The notes beneath the pieces are model-generated. The model made no database searches. It saw only the letters and a program-made list of their open reading frames with translations, and had not been told where the DNA came from. DNA of 16,079 bases from Anaerolineae bacterium (lineage in GTDB: Bacteria > Chloroflexota > Anaerolineae > JAADDB01): positions 1-16,079 of the forward strand of contig WFQT01000244.1 in assembly GCA_015486895.1 (NCBI GenBank), given 5' to 3'. Within the stretch, counting starts at the first letter, position 1; every line of letters starts with the position of its first letter. This document shows, in pieces, positions 6,196-14,079 of the stretch. A program made the position numbers and the translations under genes.

Positions 6196-7608
6196 CTACA
6201 CAGTGGCAGAAAGCGCATCTCGCACGGCGGAAGCTAACTGAAGCGCCCGGCGTTTTGCGTCACCGGTATAATCGTTAGCATTCAACAGAACGTGAATCTG
6301 CGCCGGGGGCAGCCAGCGGGTCAATGCTGGTTCTCTGGCCAATAGGTCTGATAGGGGGTTAGGTTCCCCCCGTCGCAGCGCTGCCCAGGCAACCAAGCTC
6401 TTCTCCCGGATGACTTCGTGCAAATCTTGCCGGTCCCCGCCTGCGTGCACTGCTGCCATCAGCACCCGCTCCGTGGCCGCGAAAACTCCGTAAGCGGCCA
6501 AATTGCTTTTCACAGCTTCCTTATCTACGTTTAGCCCGCGAACCAGGCGCAGCGATACGAGCAGTAGTTCATCGGCAGCCAAGAATGCCTGAGGCAGGAT
6601 AACCCGCCGGTTAGCAGAGTCGTCCAAGGTGCGCTCTAACAACGAGTGGGCGGCGTTTTGCCAAGCGATCCCCGGCAAAGCCGCCAAAAGCCGGGCTAAG
6701 CTATCCACTTTTTCTGCTTGCACCGGATTACGCTTGAAAGGCATAGCTGACGATCCCACTTGTTTCTTCCCGAACGGCTCCGACCACTCACCTAAGGATG
6801 GGGATTGCAACAGCCGCAAATCGAAAGCAAATTTATAGAGAGATTGTGCCAAACCAGCTAACGCTGTCAGCAGACGCCAATCCTGTTTGCGCGGATACAC
6901 TTGTGTGGTCACGGTGAAGGCATCGATTCCTAAACGGCGCAGAATCTCTTTTTCTAGTTGGGAGGCATCCCAGGGGTTATCCGACAAAAGCTGGGTATAG
7001 GAAGCCGCATTCCCCACGGCACCTTTGAACCCTTTCCCGCGCAAACCGGCTCGTACTTTGTGCAGCGCCTCCCAGTCGGCTAATAAATCCTGGGCGTAGA
7101 AAGCCAACCGGTAGCCTACTGTGGTTACCTCGGCCGGCTGCAAGTGCGTCCACGCCATGGTCGGCACGTCCGATAGTTCTTCAATCCGCTGAGCAAAAAG
7201 CGCCAATAGCTCCCGCAGCCGTCCTAAGAGCAGGTCCAACGATTCTCGTGAGCGTAAGACATCAGCATTATCGGTAATATCGGTGCTAGTGGCACCTAAA
7301 TGGATGATGCCTCCGCCCACCGGGCATTGCTCGGCAAAAGTGCGGATTTCTGCCATCACATCGTGGCCAATTTCCGCCTCAATGGCCAACGCGCGTTCTA
7401 AGTCGATGTCTTCCTGGTGGGCACGTAAATCGACTACCTGCTCCGGTGAAACCAGCCCTGCTTCTGCTTGCACTTCCGCCAAAGCAACCCACACTTGCCG
7501 CCAAAGCCGCCGCCGGTGATGCTCTGACCAAAGTCGACGCATTGCCTGACTGCCATAGCGCCAGGTAAAAGGGGAAAGGAAAGTCTCATGGCCAAACTGG
7601 TCGCTCAT
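6196..7608 (-). CDS. purB: Adenylosuccinate lyase
   Basis: This fumarase/aspartase-superfamily enzyme cleaves adenylosuccinate to AMP plus fumarate and SAICAR to AICAR plus fumarate in the cytoplasm. It has 470 residues, somewhat longer than the 430-456 common in the family. The superfamily signature SSAMPFKRNP spans 286-295 and carries the mobile-loop catalytic Ser. HLGATSTDITDN (103-114) forms the substrate pocket, and H155 in WTHLQPAE is in the position of the catalytic His. The ATG at 7608 overlaps the purA stop as ATGA, implying translational coupling. It is the last gene of the his-pur run and converts the product of its neighbour PurA to AMP. The TAG stop is at 6196-6198. Confidence 0.96.
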   Translation of the reverse strand: MSDQFGHETFLSPFTWRYGSQAMRRLWSEHHRRRLWRQVWVALAEVQAEAGLVSPEQVVDLRAHQEDIDLERALAIEAEIGHDVMAEIRTFAEQCPVGGGIIHLGATSTDITDNADVLRSRESLDLLLGRLRELLALFAQRIEELSDVPTMAWTHLQPAEVTTVGYRLAFYAQDLLADWEALHKVRAGLRGKGFKGAVGNAASYTQLLSDNPWDASQLEKEILRRLGIDAFTVTTQVYPRKQDWRLLTALAGLAQSLYKFAFDLRLLQSPSLGEWSEPFGKKQVGSSAMPFKRNPVQAEKVDSLARLLAALPGIAWQNAAHSLLERTLDDSANRRVILPQAFLAADELLLVSLRLVRGLNVDKEAVKSNLAAYGVFAATERVLMAAVHAGGDRQDLHEVIREKSLVAWAALRRGEPNPLSDLLAREPALTRWLPPAQIHVLLNANDYTGDAKRRALQLASAVRDALSATV

Positions 7609-8888
7609 ACCGGGGCACTCTGTCGCAAGATAAGCTGCTGCCGTTCCGGTCCCACAGAAATCAACGTTATAGGCACACCAACCAAAGTTTCAATGCGAGA
7701 CAAGAATCGCTGGGCATTCACCGGCAAGTCTTCCCAGCGGCGTATGTCGCGAGTCAATATTAGCCAGCCGGGCCAATGCTCCCATACCGGCTCCACCTGG
7801 CTTAACAAATACGGATCTACCATTTCTGTCAGGACTTTGCCGTCCGGCAGCTTGTAGCCGGTACAAATCTTGATTTCCGGCAAACTATCCAGCACATCTA
7901 ACTTCGTGATTGCTAATTCAGTTATGCCGCTGAGCCAGACAGCGTAGCGAGCCGCTACAGCATCAAACCAGCCTACTCGTCGCGGCCGGCCGGTCGTGGC
8001 ACCAAACTCCTGGCCCAATTGCCGCAATTCTGTTTCTAATTCGCCGCTAATCTCTGTCGGAAATGGCCCCGCGCCGACAGCCGTGGTATAGGCTTTGGCC
8101 ACGCCGATCACCCGCTGTAGATAATTAGACGGAAAACCGGTGCCCACCGGCGCGTAGCTCGCTGTTGGATTAGAGGAGGTCACATAAGGATAAACGCCCC
8201 AATCTAAGTCGCGCATAGCACCCAACTGTCCCTCGACAATGACTTCTTTGTTTGCTTGTAGCCATCCTCGGAGAAGAGGCACGGTGTCAACCACATGACC
8301 GGCAAGCTTAGCAAATAGAGCCAGTTGTGGTTCCAAGAGTGCGTCCAAAGTCGGTGGTTCCACGCCGTAAGTGTTATACTCACGCTGCAATCGTTCCAGG
8401 GTTACCTGGAATCGCCGGCGCGCCCAGTCTGGGTAACGCAAATCGCCAAGACGCACCCCGACCCGTGCCACTTTGTAGGTGTAAGCGGGTCCGATTCCCC
8501 GTTTGGTTGTGCCGATGGCATTGTTTCCCAACGCTTTCTCTTGGAGAACGTCCAACTGTCGGTAATCAGGCAGCAATAAATGTGCTCTTTGGTCTACCCA
8601 GAGATTGCGAGTGATAACACCGGTAACCTCTACCCGGTCAATTTCTTGCAGTAAAATTTCCATATTGACCACAGTACCGGCACCGATGACACAATGTGCA
8701 TTCGGATTGAAAATCCCCGACGGCAAGAGGTGCAACTGGAATTTTCCGTACTCATTGACTACCGTATGGCCGGCATTGTCGCCTCCCTGATAGCGCACCA
8801 CTACATCGGCAGCCTGCGCCAAATAATCGACAACGCGACCTTTGCCCTCATCACCCCATTGGGCTCCTACAATTGCTGTTACTGGCAT
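7605..8888 (-). CDS. purA: Adenylosuccinate synthetase
   Basis: GTP-dependent ligation of IMP and aspartate to adenylosuccinate, the first step of the AMP branch. The start is the ATG at 8888: GGAGG precedes it by five bases and the protein then begins MPVTAIVGAQWGDEGKG as in the family. A 19-codon open extension upstream is not typical. It has 427 residues. The P-loop-like GAQWGDEGKG is at 8-17 with catalytic D13, H41 lies in NAGHTV, GIGPAYTYK at 131-139, TTGRPRR near 298-304, and the guanine-binding TKLD at 328-331. One oddity: the usual IMP-contacting EGAQG is EGQLG (219-223), so the glutamine is displaced by one position. The flanking DLDWGVYPYVTSSNP is normal, so I read this as a lineage variant, not a dead enzyme. 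The stop overlaps the purB start. Confidence 0.95.
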   Translation of the reverse strand: MPVTAIVGAQWGDEGKGRVVDYLAQAADVVVRYQGGDNAGHTVVNEYGKFQLHLLPSGIFNPNAHCVIGAGTVVNMEILLQEIDRVEVTGVITRNLWVDQRAHLLLPDYRQLDVLQEKALGNNAIGTTKRGIGPAYTYKVARVGVRLGDLRYPDWARRRFQVTLERLQREYNTYGVEPPTLDALLEPQLALFAKLAGHVVDTVPLLRGWLQANKEVIVEGQLGAMRDLDWGVYPYVTSSNPTASYAPVGTGFPSNYLQRVIGVAKAYTTAVGAGPFPTEISGELETELRQLGQEFGATTGRPRRVGWFDAVAARYAVWLSGITELAITKLDVLDSLPEIKICTGYKLPDGKVLTEMVDPYLLSQVEPVWEHWPGWLILTRDIRRWEDLPVNAQRFLSRIETLVGVPITLISVGPERQQLILRQSAPV

Positions 8889-8943
8889 TTTGGCCTCCGC
8901 TCTCCCTGTGCGTCTAAGCCATTGCTGAGCGTAGGCGTAATAC

Positions 8944-8963
8944 AACGCCTCCGCTTAGGCGTT
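8944..8963 (-). promoter_or_regulatory. Stem-loop at the guaB stop, ahead of purA
   Basis: On the minus strand AACGCCT and AGGCGTT form a perfect 7-bp stem around a six-base loop (AAGCGG). The stem starts at the second base of the guaB stop codon (8964-8962). No U-run follows, so a full terminator is unlikely; an RNA-processing or partial-attenuation site between guaB and purA is possible. Confidence 0.4.
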
Positions 8964-10431
8964 AACGCGGTGATTGGTAATTTGGTGCTTCTTTTGTAAT
9001 GACAACATCGTGCGGGTGACTTTCTGTCAGTCCGGCATTAGTAATGCGCACAAATTGAGCTTTCTCCCGCAATTCTTGTAAATCGCGCGCCCCTACGTAC
9101 CCCATGCCGGAGCGCAACCCGCCCATCAACTGGAACATATAGCCCGCTAATTTACCTTTGTATGGTACCTGACCCTCAATGCCTTCCGGCACCAGCTTGC
9201 GACCTCCTCCCTGGCCAGTTTGGTAACGATCAGCGGCCCGGCCTTTCATGGCGCCTAAGGAGCCCATGCCCCGGTAAGATTTGAAGCGTCTCCCTTCCCA
9301 GATAACCAACTCGCCGGGTGATTCGTCCAGGCCAGCAAGTAAGGAGCCTAACATGGCAGCATCGGCACCAGCGGCTAACGCCTTGACGATGTCTCCGGAG
9401 TACTTGATGCCCCCATCCGCTACTACTGGGCGGCCATAAGGTCGCGCGGCTTCAGCGCAAGTAGCTACGGCACTAACCTGCGGTAGCCCCACGCCGGAAA
9501 TCACCCGGGTGGTGCAAATAGAACCGGCACCGACGCCCACTTTCACTACATCGGCACCGGCCTCAATGAGAGCAACTGTCCCTTCGGTAGTCACTACATT
9601 TCCGGCTAAAATGACTACCTCCGAGAACTTGCGGCGCAGAGTTTTCACCGTTTCCAGCACATTGCGGGTATGACCGTGGGAAGTGTCAATGGCTATGGCA
9701 TCGACACCGGCGGCAACAACTGCCTCAGCGCGCTCAATCCCCGCCTTGCCGATGCCTACCGCCGCTGCAACCAACAAGCGCCCGGCCGCGTCTTTGGCCG
9801 CCATAGGATAGTCCTGGCGCTTAAGGATGTCTTTGTAGGTAATTAGCCCCCGCAATTTCCTTTGTTCATCCACCAAAGGCAGCTTCTCAATGCGGTAATG
9901 GTGCAAGATGTCCCGGGCAGTTTCTAACGTCGTGCCTAAGGGAGCCGTCACTAGCCGCTCATGGGTCATGTAAGCGCTGACCGGCTCTTCCCCTTTTTCG
10001 GCGAAACGAATGTCTCGATTTGTGAGGATGCCCACTAAAGTACCGTCTTCCTCCGTAATTGGGACCCCGGAAATGTGGTAGTGGGCCATGACTGCTTCGG
10101 CATCGGCCAAAGTCGCGTCCGGGCGCAAAGTCACCGGGTCGGAGATCATCCCTGCCTCAGATCGCTTCACCCGGTCTACTTCCATGGCTTGCCGCTCCAC
10201 GCTTAAATTGCGATGTATAACGCCTAAGCCTCCCTGTCGCGCTAAAGCAATGGCCATGGCAGACTCGGTTACTGTGTCCATGGCCGCTGAAATCACCGGT
10301 ATGTTCAGTTGCAACCGGGGATGCAACGTTGTTGCCAAAGAGACTTCAGACGGCAAAACGTCACTATAACCCGGCATAAGCAGCACGTCATCAAAAGTCA
10401 GCCCTTCTGGCATTTGTTCCTGCCACGCCAT
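8962..10431 (-). CDS. guaB: IMP dehydrogenase
   Basis: NAD-dependent oxidation of IMP to XMP, the committed step to GMP. It has 489 residues, the usual bacterial length. The TIM-barrel begins with LTFDDVLLMPGYS (11-23). A pair of CBS domains (about 95-205), the usual site of nucleotide regulation, is inserted. D250 lies in the NAD-binding DTSHGH, the catalytic loop GAGSICTTR has the nucleophile C306, GGIKYSGD follows at 340-347, and the flap carries R402-Y403. The ATG at 10431 is preceded by AGGAGGG at seven bases. It lies 31 bases downstream of hisE and 73 bases upstream of the purA start, all in one direction, so IMP partition to GMP and AMP is encoded side by side. Confidence 0.97.
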   Translation of the reverse strand: MAWQEQMPEGLTFDDVLLMPGYSDVLPSEVSLATTLHPRLQLNIPVISAAMDTVTESAMAIALARQGGLGVIHRNLSVERQAMEVDRVKRSEAGMISDPVTLRPDATLADAEAVMAHYHISGVPITEEDGTLVGILTNRDIRFAEKGEEPVSAYMTHERLVTAPLGTTLETARDILHHYRIEKLPLVDEQRKLRGLITYKDILKRQDYPMAAKDAAGRLLVAAAVGIGKAGIERAEAVVAAGVDAIAIDTSHGHTRNVLETVKTLRRKFSEVVILAGNVVTTEGTVALIEAGADVVKVGVGAGSICTTRVISGVGLPQVSAVATCAEAARPYGRPVVADGGIKYSGDIVKALAAGADAAMLGSLLAGLDESPGELVIWEGRRFKSYRGMGSLGAMKGRAADRYQTGQGGGRKLVPEGIEGQVPYKGKLAGYMFQLMGGLRSGMGYVGARDLQELREKAQFVRITNAGLTESHPHDVVITKEAPNYQSPR

Positions 10432-10462
10432 ATGCTTTCCCTCCTTTACCCCGGCAAAATGC

Positions 10463-10744
10463 TTATTTGCAGCGGCGAGTTAGCTCCGCCTCGACTTGTT
10501 CCCATGTTAAACCACGCGCCGCTAACAAGACGAGGGAGTGATAAAACAGGTCTGCCATCTCGTAAATGACCCGGTTATCCGTTTCCCCTTTGGCGGCGAC
10601 GATAACCTCAATTGCCTCTTCGCCGATTTTTTTGACGATCTCGTTTTCCCCTTTGCGGAAAAGAGAAGCAGTGTATGATCCCTCCGGCATCGTTGCTTTC
10701 CGCTCTAAAATCGTTTGCCATAATTGCTCAATTGTTCCCGACAT
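10463..10744 (-). CDS. hisE: Phosphoribosyl-ATP pyrophosphohydrolase
   Basis: Hydrolyses phosphoribosyl-ATP to phosphoribosyl-AMP, the second step of histidine synthesis. From the ATG at 10744 (AAGGAT just upstream) it has 93 residues, normal for a stand-alone HisE; the 33-codon open extension overlaps hisI and is not family-like. The MazG-like all-alpha fold is seen in KKIGEEAIEVIVAAK and in YEMADLFYHSLVLL, which supply the metal-binding acidic residues. It follows hisI by 14 bases in the same order as in HisIE fusion proteins, but here the two are separate polypeptides. Confidence 0.94.
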   Translation of the reverse strand: MSGTIEQLWQTILERKATMPEGSYTASLFRKGENEIVKKIGEEAIEVIVAAKGETDNRVIYEMADLFYHSLVLLAARGLTWEQVEAELTRRCK

Positions 10745-10758
10745 GCGATATCCTTTCG

Positions 10759-11160
10759 CTAATCCGAATCTGATGGCTCTTGCAACTGTGCCGCTGTCGC
10801 CACGCCGGGGATAGCTTGCCAACGCCCTGACGCCGCGTCCCAACGGCGATAGAAACAGCTACGCGCGCCGGTGTGGCAAGCCGGCCCTGCAGGCTGTACT
10901 AACACGACCAACGCGTCTCCATCACAATCCAGCCGCAGCTCGCGCACTCGCTGATAATTGCCGCTAGTTTCCCCTTTGTGCCACAACGTTTGCCGGCTGC
11001 GGGACCAAAACCAGGTCTCTCCCGACTCCAGCGTCAAGCGTAACGATGCCTGGCTCATATATGCCAGCGTTAGCACCTCACCGCTGTCAGCGTCCTGGAC
11101 GATTGCAGGTACCAATCCCCGCTCGTCCCACTTCACCTGTTTCCACAGCGCCTCGTTCAT
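10759..11160 (-). CDS. hisI: Phosphoribosyl-AMP cyclohydrolase
   Basis: Opens the purine ring of phosphoribosyl-AMP to give ProFAR, the third step of histidine synthesis. It has 133 residues. WHKGETSGN is at 60-68, DCDGDAL at 78-84 gives the Mg-binding aspartates 78, 80 and 82, and the Zn ligands are C79, C95 (in GPACHTG) and C102. The C-terminal tail after about 115 is short and hydrophilic and is not a HisE domain. Its ATG overlaps the hisF stop as ATGA, which indicates translational coupling. Confidence 0.96.
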   Translation of the reverse strand: MNEALWKQVKWDERGLVPAIVQDADSGEVLTLAYMSQASLRLTLESGETWFWSRSRQTLWHKGETSGNYQRVRELRLDCDGDALVVLVQPAGPACHTGARSCFYRRWDAASGRWQAIPGVATAAQLQEPSDSD

Positions 11161-11957
11161 ACTCCCAGCTCCACGTTAATGACTGCCGGCCGCACCGGTA
11201 CATTGTGCTCCGCCAGGTACGCTTTTACCTGGGCGATGCTCAACTGCCGGTAGTGGAAAAGGGAAGCAGCCAGCGCTGCCGATGCCTTTCCCTCCGTTAA
11301 CGCCCGGTAGAAATGAGCCAGCGTCCCCGCGCCGCCAGAAGCAATGACGGGCACAGACACCGCTTCGGCAACAGCGCGAGTCAGCGGAATGTCATAACCT
11401 ACTTTGGTACCATCTCGGTCCATGCTGGTCAGCAAAATTTCCCCGGCGCCACGGGCAACCACTTCTCGCGCCCAGGCTACAGCGTCAAGCCCCGTGGGAA
11501 TCCGGCCACCGTTGATATACACTTCCCATAGCGAGGCGCCTGCTGGCGTCTCCGGCCGGCGGCGAGCGTCAATAGCAACCACAAGGCACTGGTTGCCAAA
11601 CCGCTTGGCCCCTTCCTCGATTACCTCCGGTGTGCGCACGGCGGCGCTGTTTAGCGATACTTTCTCCGCGCCGGCGTTCAGCATAGCCCAAATATCCTCT
11701 AAAGTGCGCAACCCACCGCCGACGGTAAAAGGGATGAACACCTGGTCTGCTACTCGGCGCACCATATCAGCAACGATGTCCCGCCGCTCGTAGGAGGCAG
11801 TAATATCCAGAAAGACCAACTCATCGGCCCCTTCCTGGTTATAGACTGCTGCCTGCTCAACCGGGTCCCCGGCATCCCGCAAATCGACAAAATTGACGCC
11901 TTTGACCACCCGGCCGTCTTTCACATCTAAGCAAGGGATAATACGTTTGGCTAACAT
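11157..11957 (-). CDS. hisF: Imidazole glycerol phosphate synthase, cyclase subunit
   Basis: The (beta-alpha)8 barrel subunit that uses ammonia from HisH to turn PRFAR into imidazole-glycerol phosphate and AICAR. It has 266 residues against about 253 usually; part of the excess is in RRRPETPAGAS after strand 5 and part is a short C-terminal tail. The catalytic aspartates fall at the canonical positions D11 (CLDVKDGRVVKG) and D130 (VVAIDAR). Phosphate-binding GGGLR is at 80-84, TSMDRDGTK follows, then ASGGAG. The ATG at 11957 has AGGAACAGGGT upstream. The gene is separated from its glutaminase partner hisH by hisA and a Nudix gene. Confidence 0.97.
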   Translation of the reverse strand: MLAKRIIPCLDVKDGRVVKGVNFVDLRDAGDPVEQAAVYNQEGADELVFLDITASYERRDIVADMVRRVADQVFIPFTVGGGLRTLEDIWAMLNAGAEKVSLNSAAVRTPEVIEEGAKRFGNQCLVVAIDARRRPETPAGASLWEVYINGGRIPTGLDAVAWAREVVARGAGEILLTSMDRDGTKVGYDIPLTRAVAEAVSVPVIASGGAGTLAHFYRALTEGKASAALAASLFHYRQLSIAQVKAYLAEHNVPVRPAVINVELGV

Positions 11958-12012
11958 ACCCTGTTCCTCGCTGTCTATTGAACCACAGATTACCCGAATT
12001 CCCTGGCTCTTA

Positions 12013-12621
12013 CTAAAGGCCTAACTGGCGCGCTGCCATGAGTACACCGAATTGCAAAGCACCATCTACGTAACGACCGGCAACGATGCCATCCAGCACG
12101 TCCTGTATCGGAACTGCTTCGACGATAATATCTTCATGTTCATCCAGTTTCTGGCCTCCCGGCACCGGCGTTAGCTCACGAGCTAAAAAGAAATATGTCC
12201 CAGCCCGTAGGCCACCGGGGTAGGGGATCTCGTACCCAAGCCGTTCCCAGCGCGCGGCATGGAAAGCTGTCTCTTCGCGCAACTCCCGCACTGCGGCAGC
12301 GGCAGGGTCTTCGCCCGCCTCCACTCGCCCCGCGGGCAAATCGTAAATGGCACGGCGCAGGGGGTGTCGATATTGCCGGGTCAGGAGGACCTGGTTATCA
12401 CTTGTGAGTGCCACTACGGCGACGGTGTCAACCGGCGAAATCAAGGTAAAATAGGTCATCGTCTCACCGGTGAGCGGGTGGCGGATTCTCTCCTTGACGA
12501 AGTGGATGAACGGGTGATCGTAGAGGCACTCACTGCTGAGTACTTCCCACGGTGTCAAAACAACTTGTTCCGCGGCCGACGCCATTAGTTCACGGGATTC
12601 TTTTTTATCGGTGCCGCTCAT
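12013..12621 (-). CDS. Nudix hydrolase, ADP-ribose pyrophosphatase type
   Basis: A 202-residue Nudix enzyme from ATG 12621. That ATG shares its A with the hisA stop (TAATG) and has AGGAGAG eight bases upstream. A much longer open frame to 12951 is just the antiparallel-free shadow of hisA in another frame. The Nudix box runs from G98 to F120 (GRVEAGE..REL.EE.AF) with the catalytic glutamates E113, E116 and E117 present; the penultimate Gly of the consensus is Ala119. The upstream LTRQYRHPLRRAIYDLPAG is characteristic of the ADP-ribose pyrophosphatase/NudF group, which gives AMP and ribose-5-phosphate. Actual substrate specificity is not certain. Placement inside the his genes and translational coupling to hisA suggest co-expression, perhaps for housecleaning of nucleotide sugars or salvage toward PRPP. 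Confidence 0.9.
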   Translation of the reverse strand: MSGTDKKESRELMASAAEQVVLTPWEVLSSECLYDHPFIHFVKERIRHPLTGETMTYFTLISPVDTVAVVALTSDNQVLLTRQYRHPLRRAIYDLPAGRVEAGEDPAAAAVRELREETAFHAARWERLGYEIPYPGGLRAGTYFFLARELTPVPGGQKLDEHEDIIVEAVPIQDVLDGIVAGRYVDGALQFGVLMAARQLGL

Positions 12622-13394
12622 TAGGTCGTCTCTCCTGATTCTGGTGTCGAGGCTACGGCAATAGCTTCGGTCAGGGAAATAGCCCCGCTGTACAGCGCCT
12701 GGCCTATAATAACCCCTTCCACGCCGAACTGTGCGGCTGCCCGCAAGCGGCGCACATCCTCCAAGCTGCCCACGCCGCCGGAGGCAATGACTAGCAAACC
12801 GCTCTGCCGGGCCAGGAGAGTAGCACCTTCCACGTCCACGCCGCTTAGCATACCATCCCGCCGAGTATCCGTGTATACTGCCCGCAAGACGCCCATTTGA
12901 CGCATTGCTTTGCCCAGGGCAATAACCGGCACATTGCTCGTCTCCAGCCAACCGTGAGTCACCACATAGCCACCACGGGCATCCAGCGCTACAACTACTC
13001 GCTCCGGCCCAAAGCGTTTCAAAGCCTGCCTCACTACATCCGGGTGATGAACGGCAACAGATCCGAGAACGACTCTGGTCGCCCCTAACTGCAGCACCAA
13101 ATCGATATCCTCAAGAGAGCGCAAACCACCACCGAATTGAATAGGCGAGTCTACCGCTTGGAGAATCTCTTGCAAACGCAATAAGTTTAACGGCAAAGCA
13201 CCACCGCTCCTCAGGCCACCGCCCTGAAAAGCGCCGTCTAAGTTGACTACATGCAGCCAGGAAGCTCCTCCGGTGACCCAGTGCCGGGCTACAGCGGCGG
13301 GGTCCTCGCTGTAAACTCGTTCCGCATTGGGGTCCCCCTGGCGCAGACGAACGCACCTACCTCCTTTTAAATCAATAGCCGGGAAAACGAACAT
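12621..13394 (-). CDS. hisA: ProFAR isomerase (phosphoribosylformimino-AICAR-P isomerase)
   Basis: The (beta-alpha)8 barrel that performs the Amadori rearrangement of ProFAR to PRFAR. It has 257 residues from ATG 13394, with GAGGATACC directly before it; the 38-codon open extension runs into hisH and has no homology-like character. The catalytic residues are D8 (FPAIDLKGG) and, by position, D138 (VVALDAR). The phosphate-binding loops FGGGLRS (87-93) and ASGGVGS are present. It is slightly longer than usual because of an insertion around 57-68. It lies 26 bases downstream of hisH. Confidence 0.96.
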   Translation of the reverse strand: MFVFPAIDLKGGRCVRLRQGDPNAERVYSEDPAAVARHWVTGGASWLHVVNLDGAFQGGGLRSGGALPLNLLRLQEILQAVDSPIQFGGGLRSLEDIDLVLQLGATRVVLGSVAVHHPDVVRQALKRFGPERVVVALDARGGYVVTHGWLETSNVPVIALGKAMRQMGVLRAVYTDTRRDGMLSGVDVEGATLLARQSGLLVIASGGVGSLEDVRRLRAAAQFGVEGVIIGQALYSGAISLTEAIAVASTPESGETT

Positions 13395-13420
13395 GGTATC
13401 CTCACCTTGCCCCGCAGGGA

Positions 13421-14062
13421 TCAGCCGGTCACGCTCATCACCAGGAAGTTGCGCAAAACGCGCAGCCCGACTTTGTGGCTCTTCTCCGGGTGTGGTTGAA
13501 TCCCCCAAATATTGTCCCGCTCCACGACCGACGCGTAATCAATGCCGTATTCGGTAGTGGCGACCACATCGTCCGGATTCTCTGGGGCGCAGTAATAGGA
13601 ATGCACGAAATACATGTAAGCGCCATCTGGGATTCCCGCCAACAAGGATGCCTGTCGCTGAAAGTGCAACTGGTTCCAGCCAATTTGCGGTACCTGCAAG
13701 CCTGGGGGGAAGCGTAGTACCTGCCCCGGCAGAAGGCCGAGCCCTGGCCAGGAGCCCATCTCCTCACTTCCCTGGAATAGGATTTGCATCCCCAAACAGA
13801 TGCCCAAGTAAGGTTTCCCTGCCGTCACCACGGCTAACACTGCCTCGGCCAGGCCGCTTGCTCGCAAATAGGACATCACTTCTCCGAACGCACCCACGCC
13901 GGGCAGAATTAGGGCGTCGGCAGTGGCAACCTGTTCCGGCCGGTCGGTCAGGAAAACTTCTGTGGCTGCCAGCATTGGTACCTGGGCGACAATATAGCGC
14001 AACGCTTTCTCGACGCTGCGAACATTCCCGGCTCGGGAGTTGACAATTACTACTCGAGCCAT
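13421..14062 (-). CDS. hisH: Imidazole glycerol phosphate synthase, glutaminase subunit
   Basis: A class I glutamine amidotransferase that supplies ammonia to HisF. It has 213 residues with the nucleophile C89 (GICLGMQ), H191 and E193 (PHPEKS), and the oxyanion-side PGVGAFGE (54-61). Two mild deviations are visible: the N-terminal DYGAGN-type motif reads NSRAGN (8-13), and the usual Phe before the catalytic His is Pro190. The triad itself is intact. GAGGTGAGCTC precedes the ATG at 14062. It is 17 bases downstream of hisB. Confidence 0.95.
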   Translation of the reverse strand: MARVVIVNSRAGNVRSVEKALRYIVAQVPMLAATEVFLTDRPEQVATADALILPGVGAFGEVMSYLRASGLAEAVLAVVTAGKPYLGICLGMQILFQGSEEMGSWPGLGLLPGQVLRFPPGLQVPQIGWNQLHFQRQASLLAGIPDGAYMYFVHSYYCAPENPDDVVATTEYGIDYASVVERDNIWGIQPHPEKSHKVGLRVLRNFLVMSVTG

Positions 14063-14079
14063 GAGCTCACCTCACCTCA

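Noticed and set aside
6188..6241. Plus-strand 17-residue frame after AGGAGG and ATG
   Set aside because: It has an attractive ribosome-binding site but is antisense to the 3' end of purB, very short and without any recognisable character. It is more likely a chance match.
12622..12951. N-terminal 110-residue extension of the Nudix frame
   Set aside because: It lies fully within hisA in another frame, is rich in Arg, Gly and Cys like a shadow frame, and the ATG at 12621 has a proper ribosome-binding site and coupling junction.
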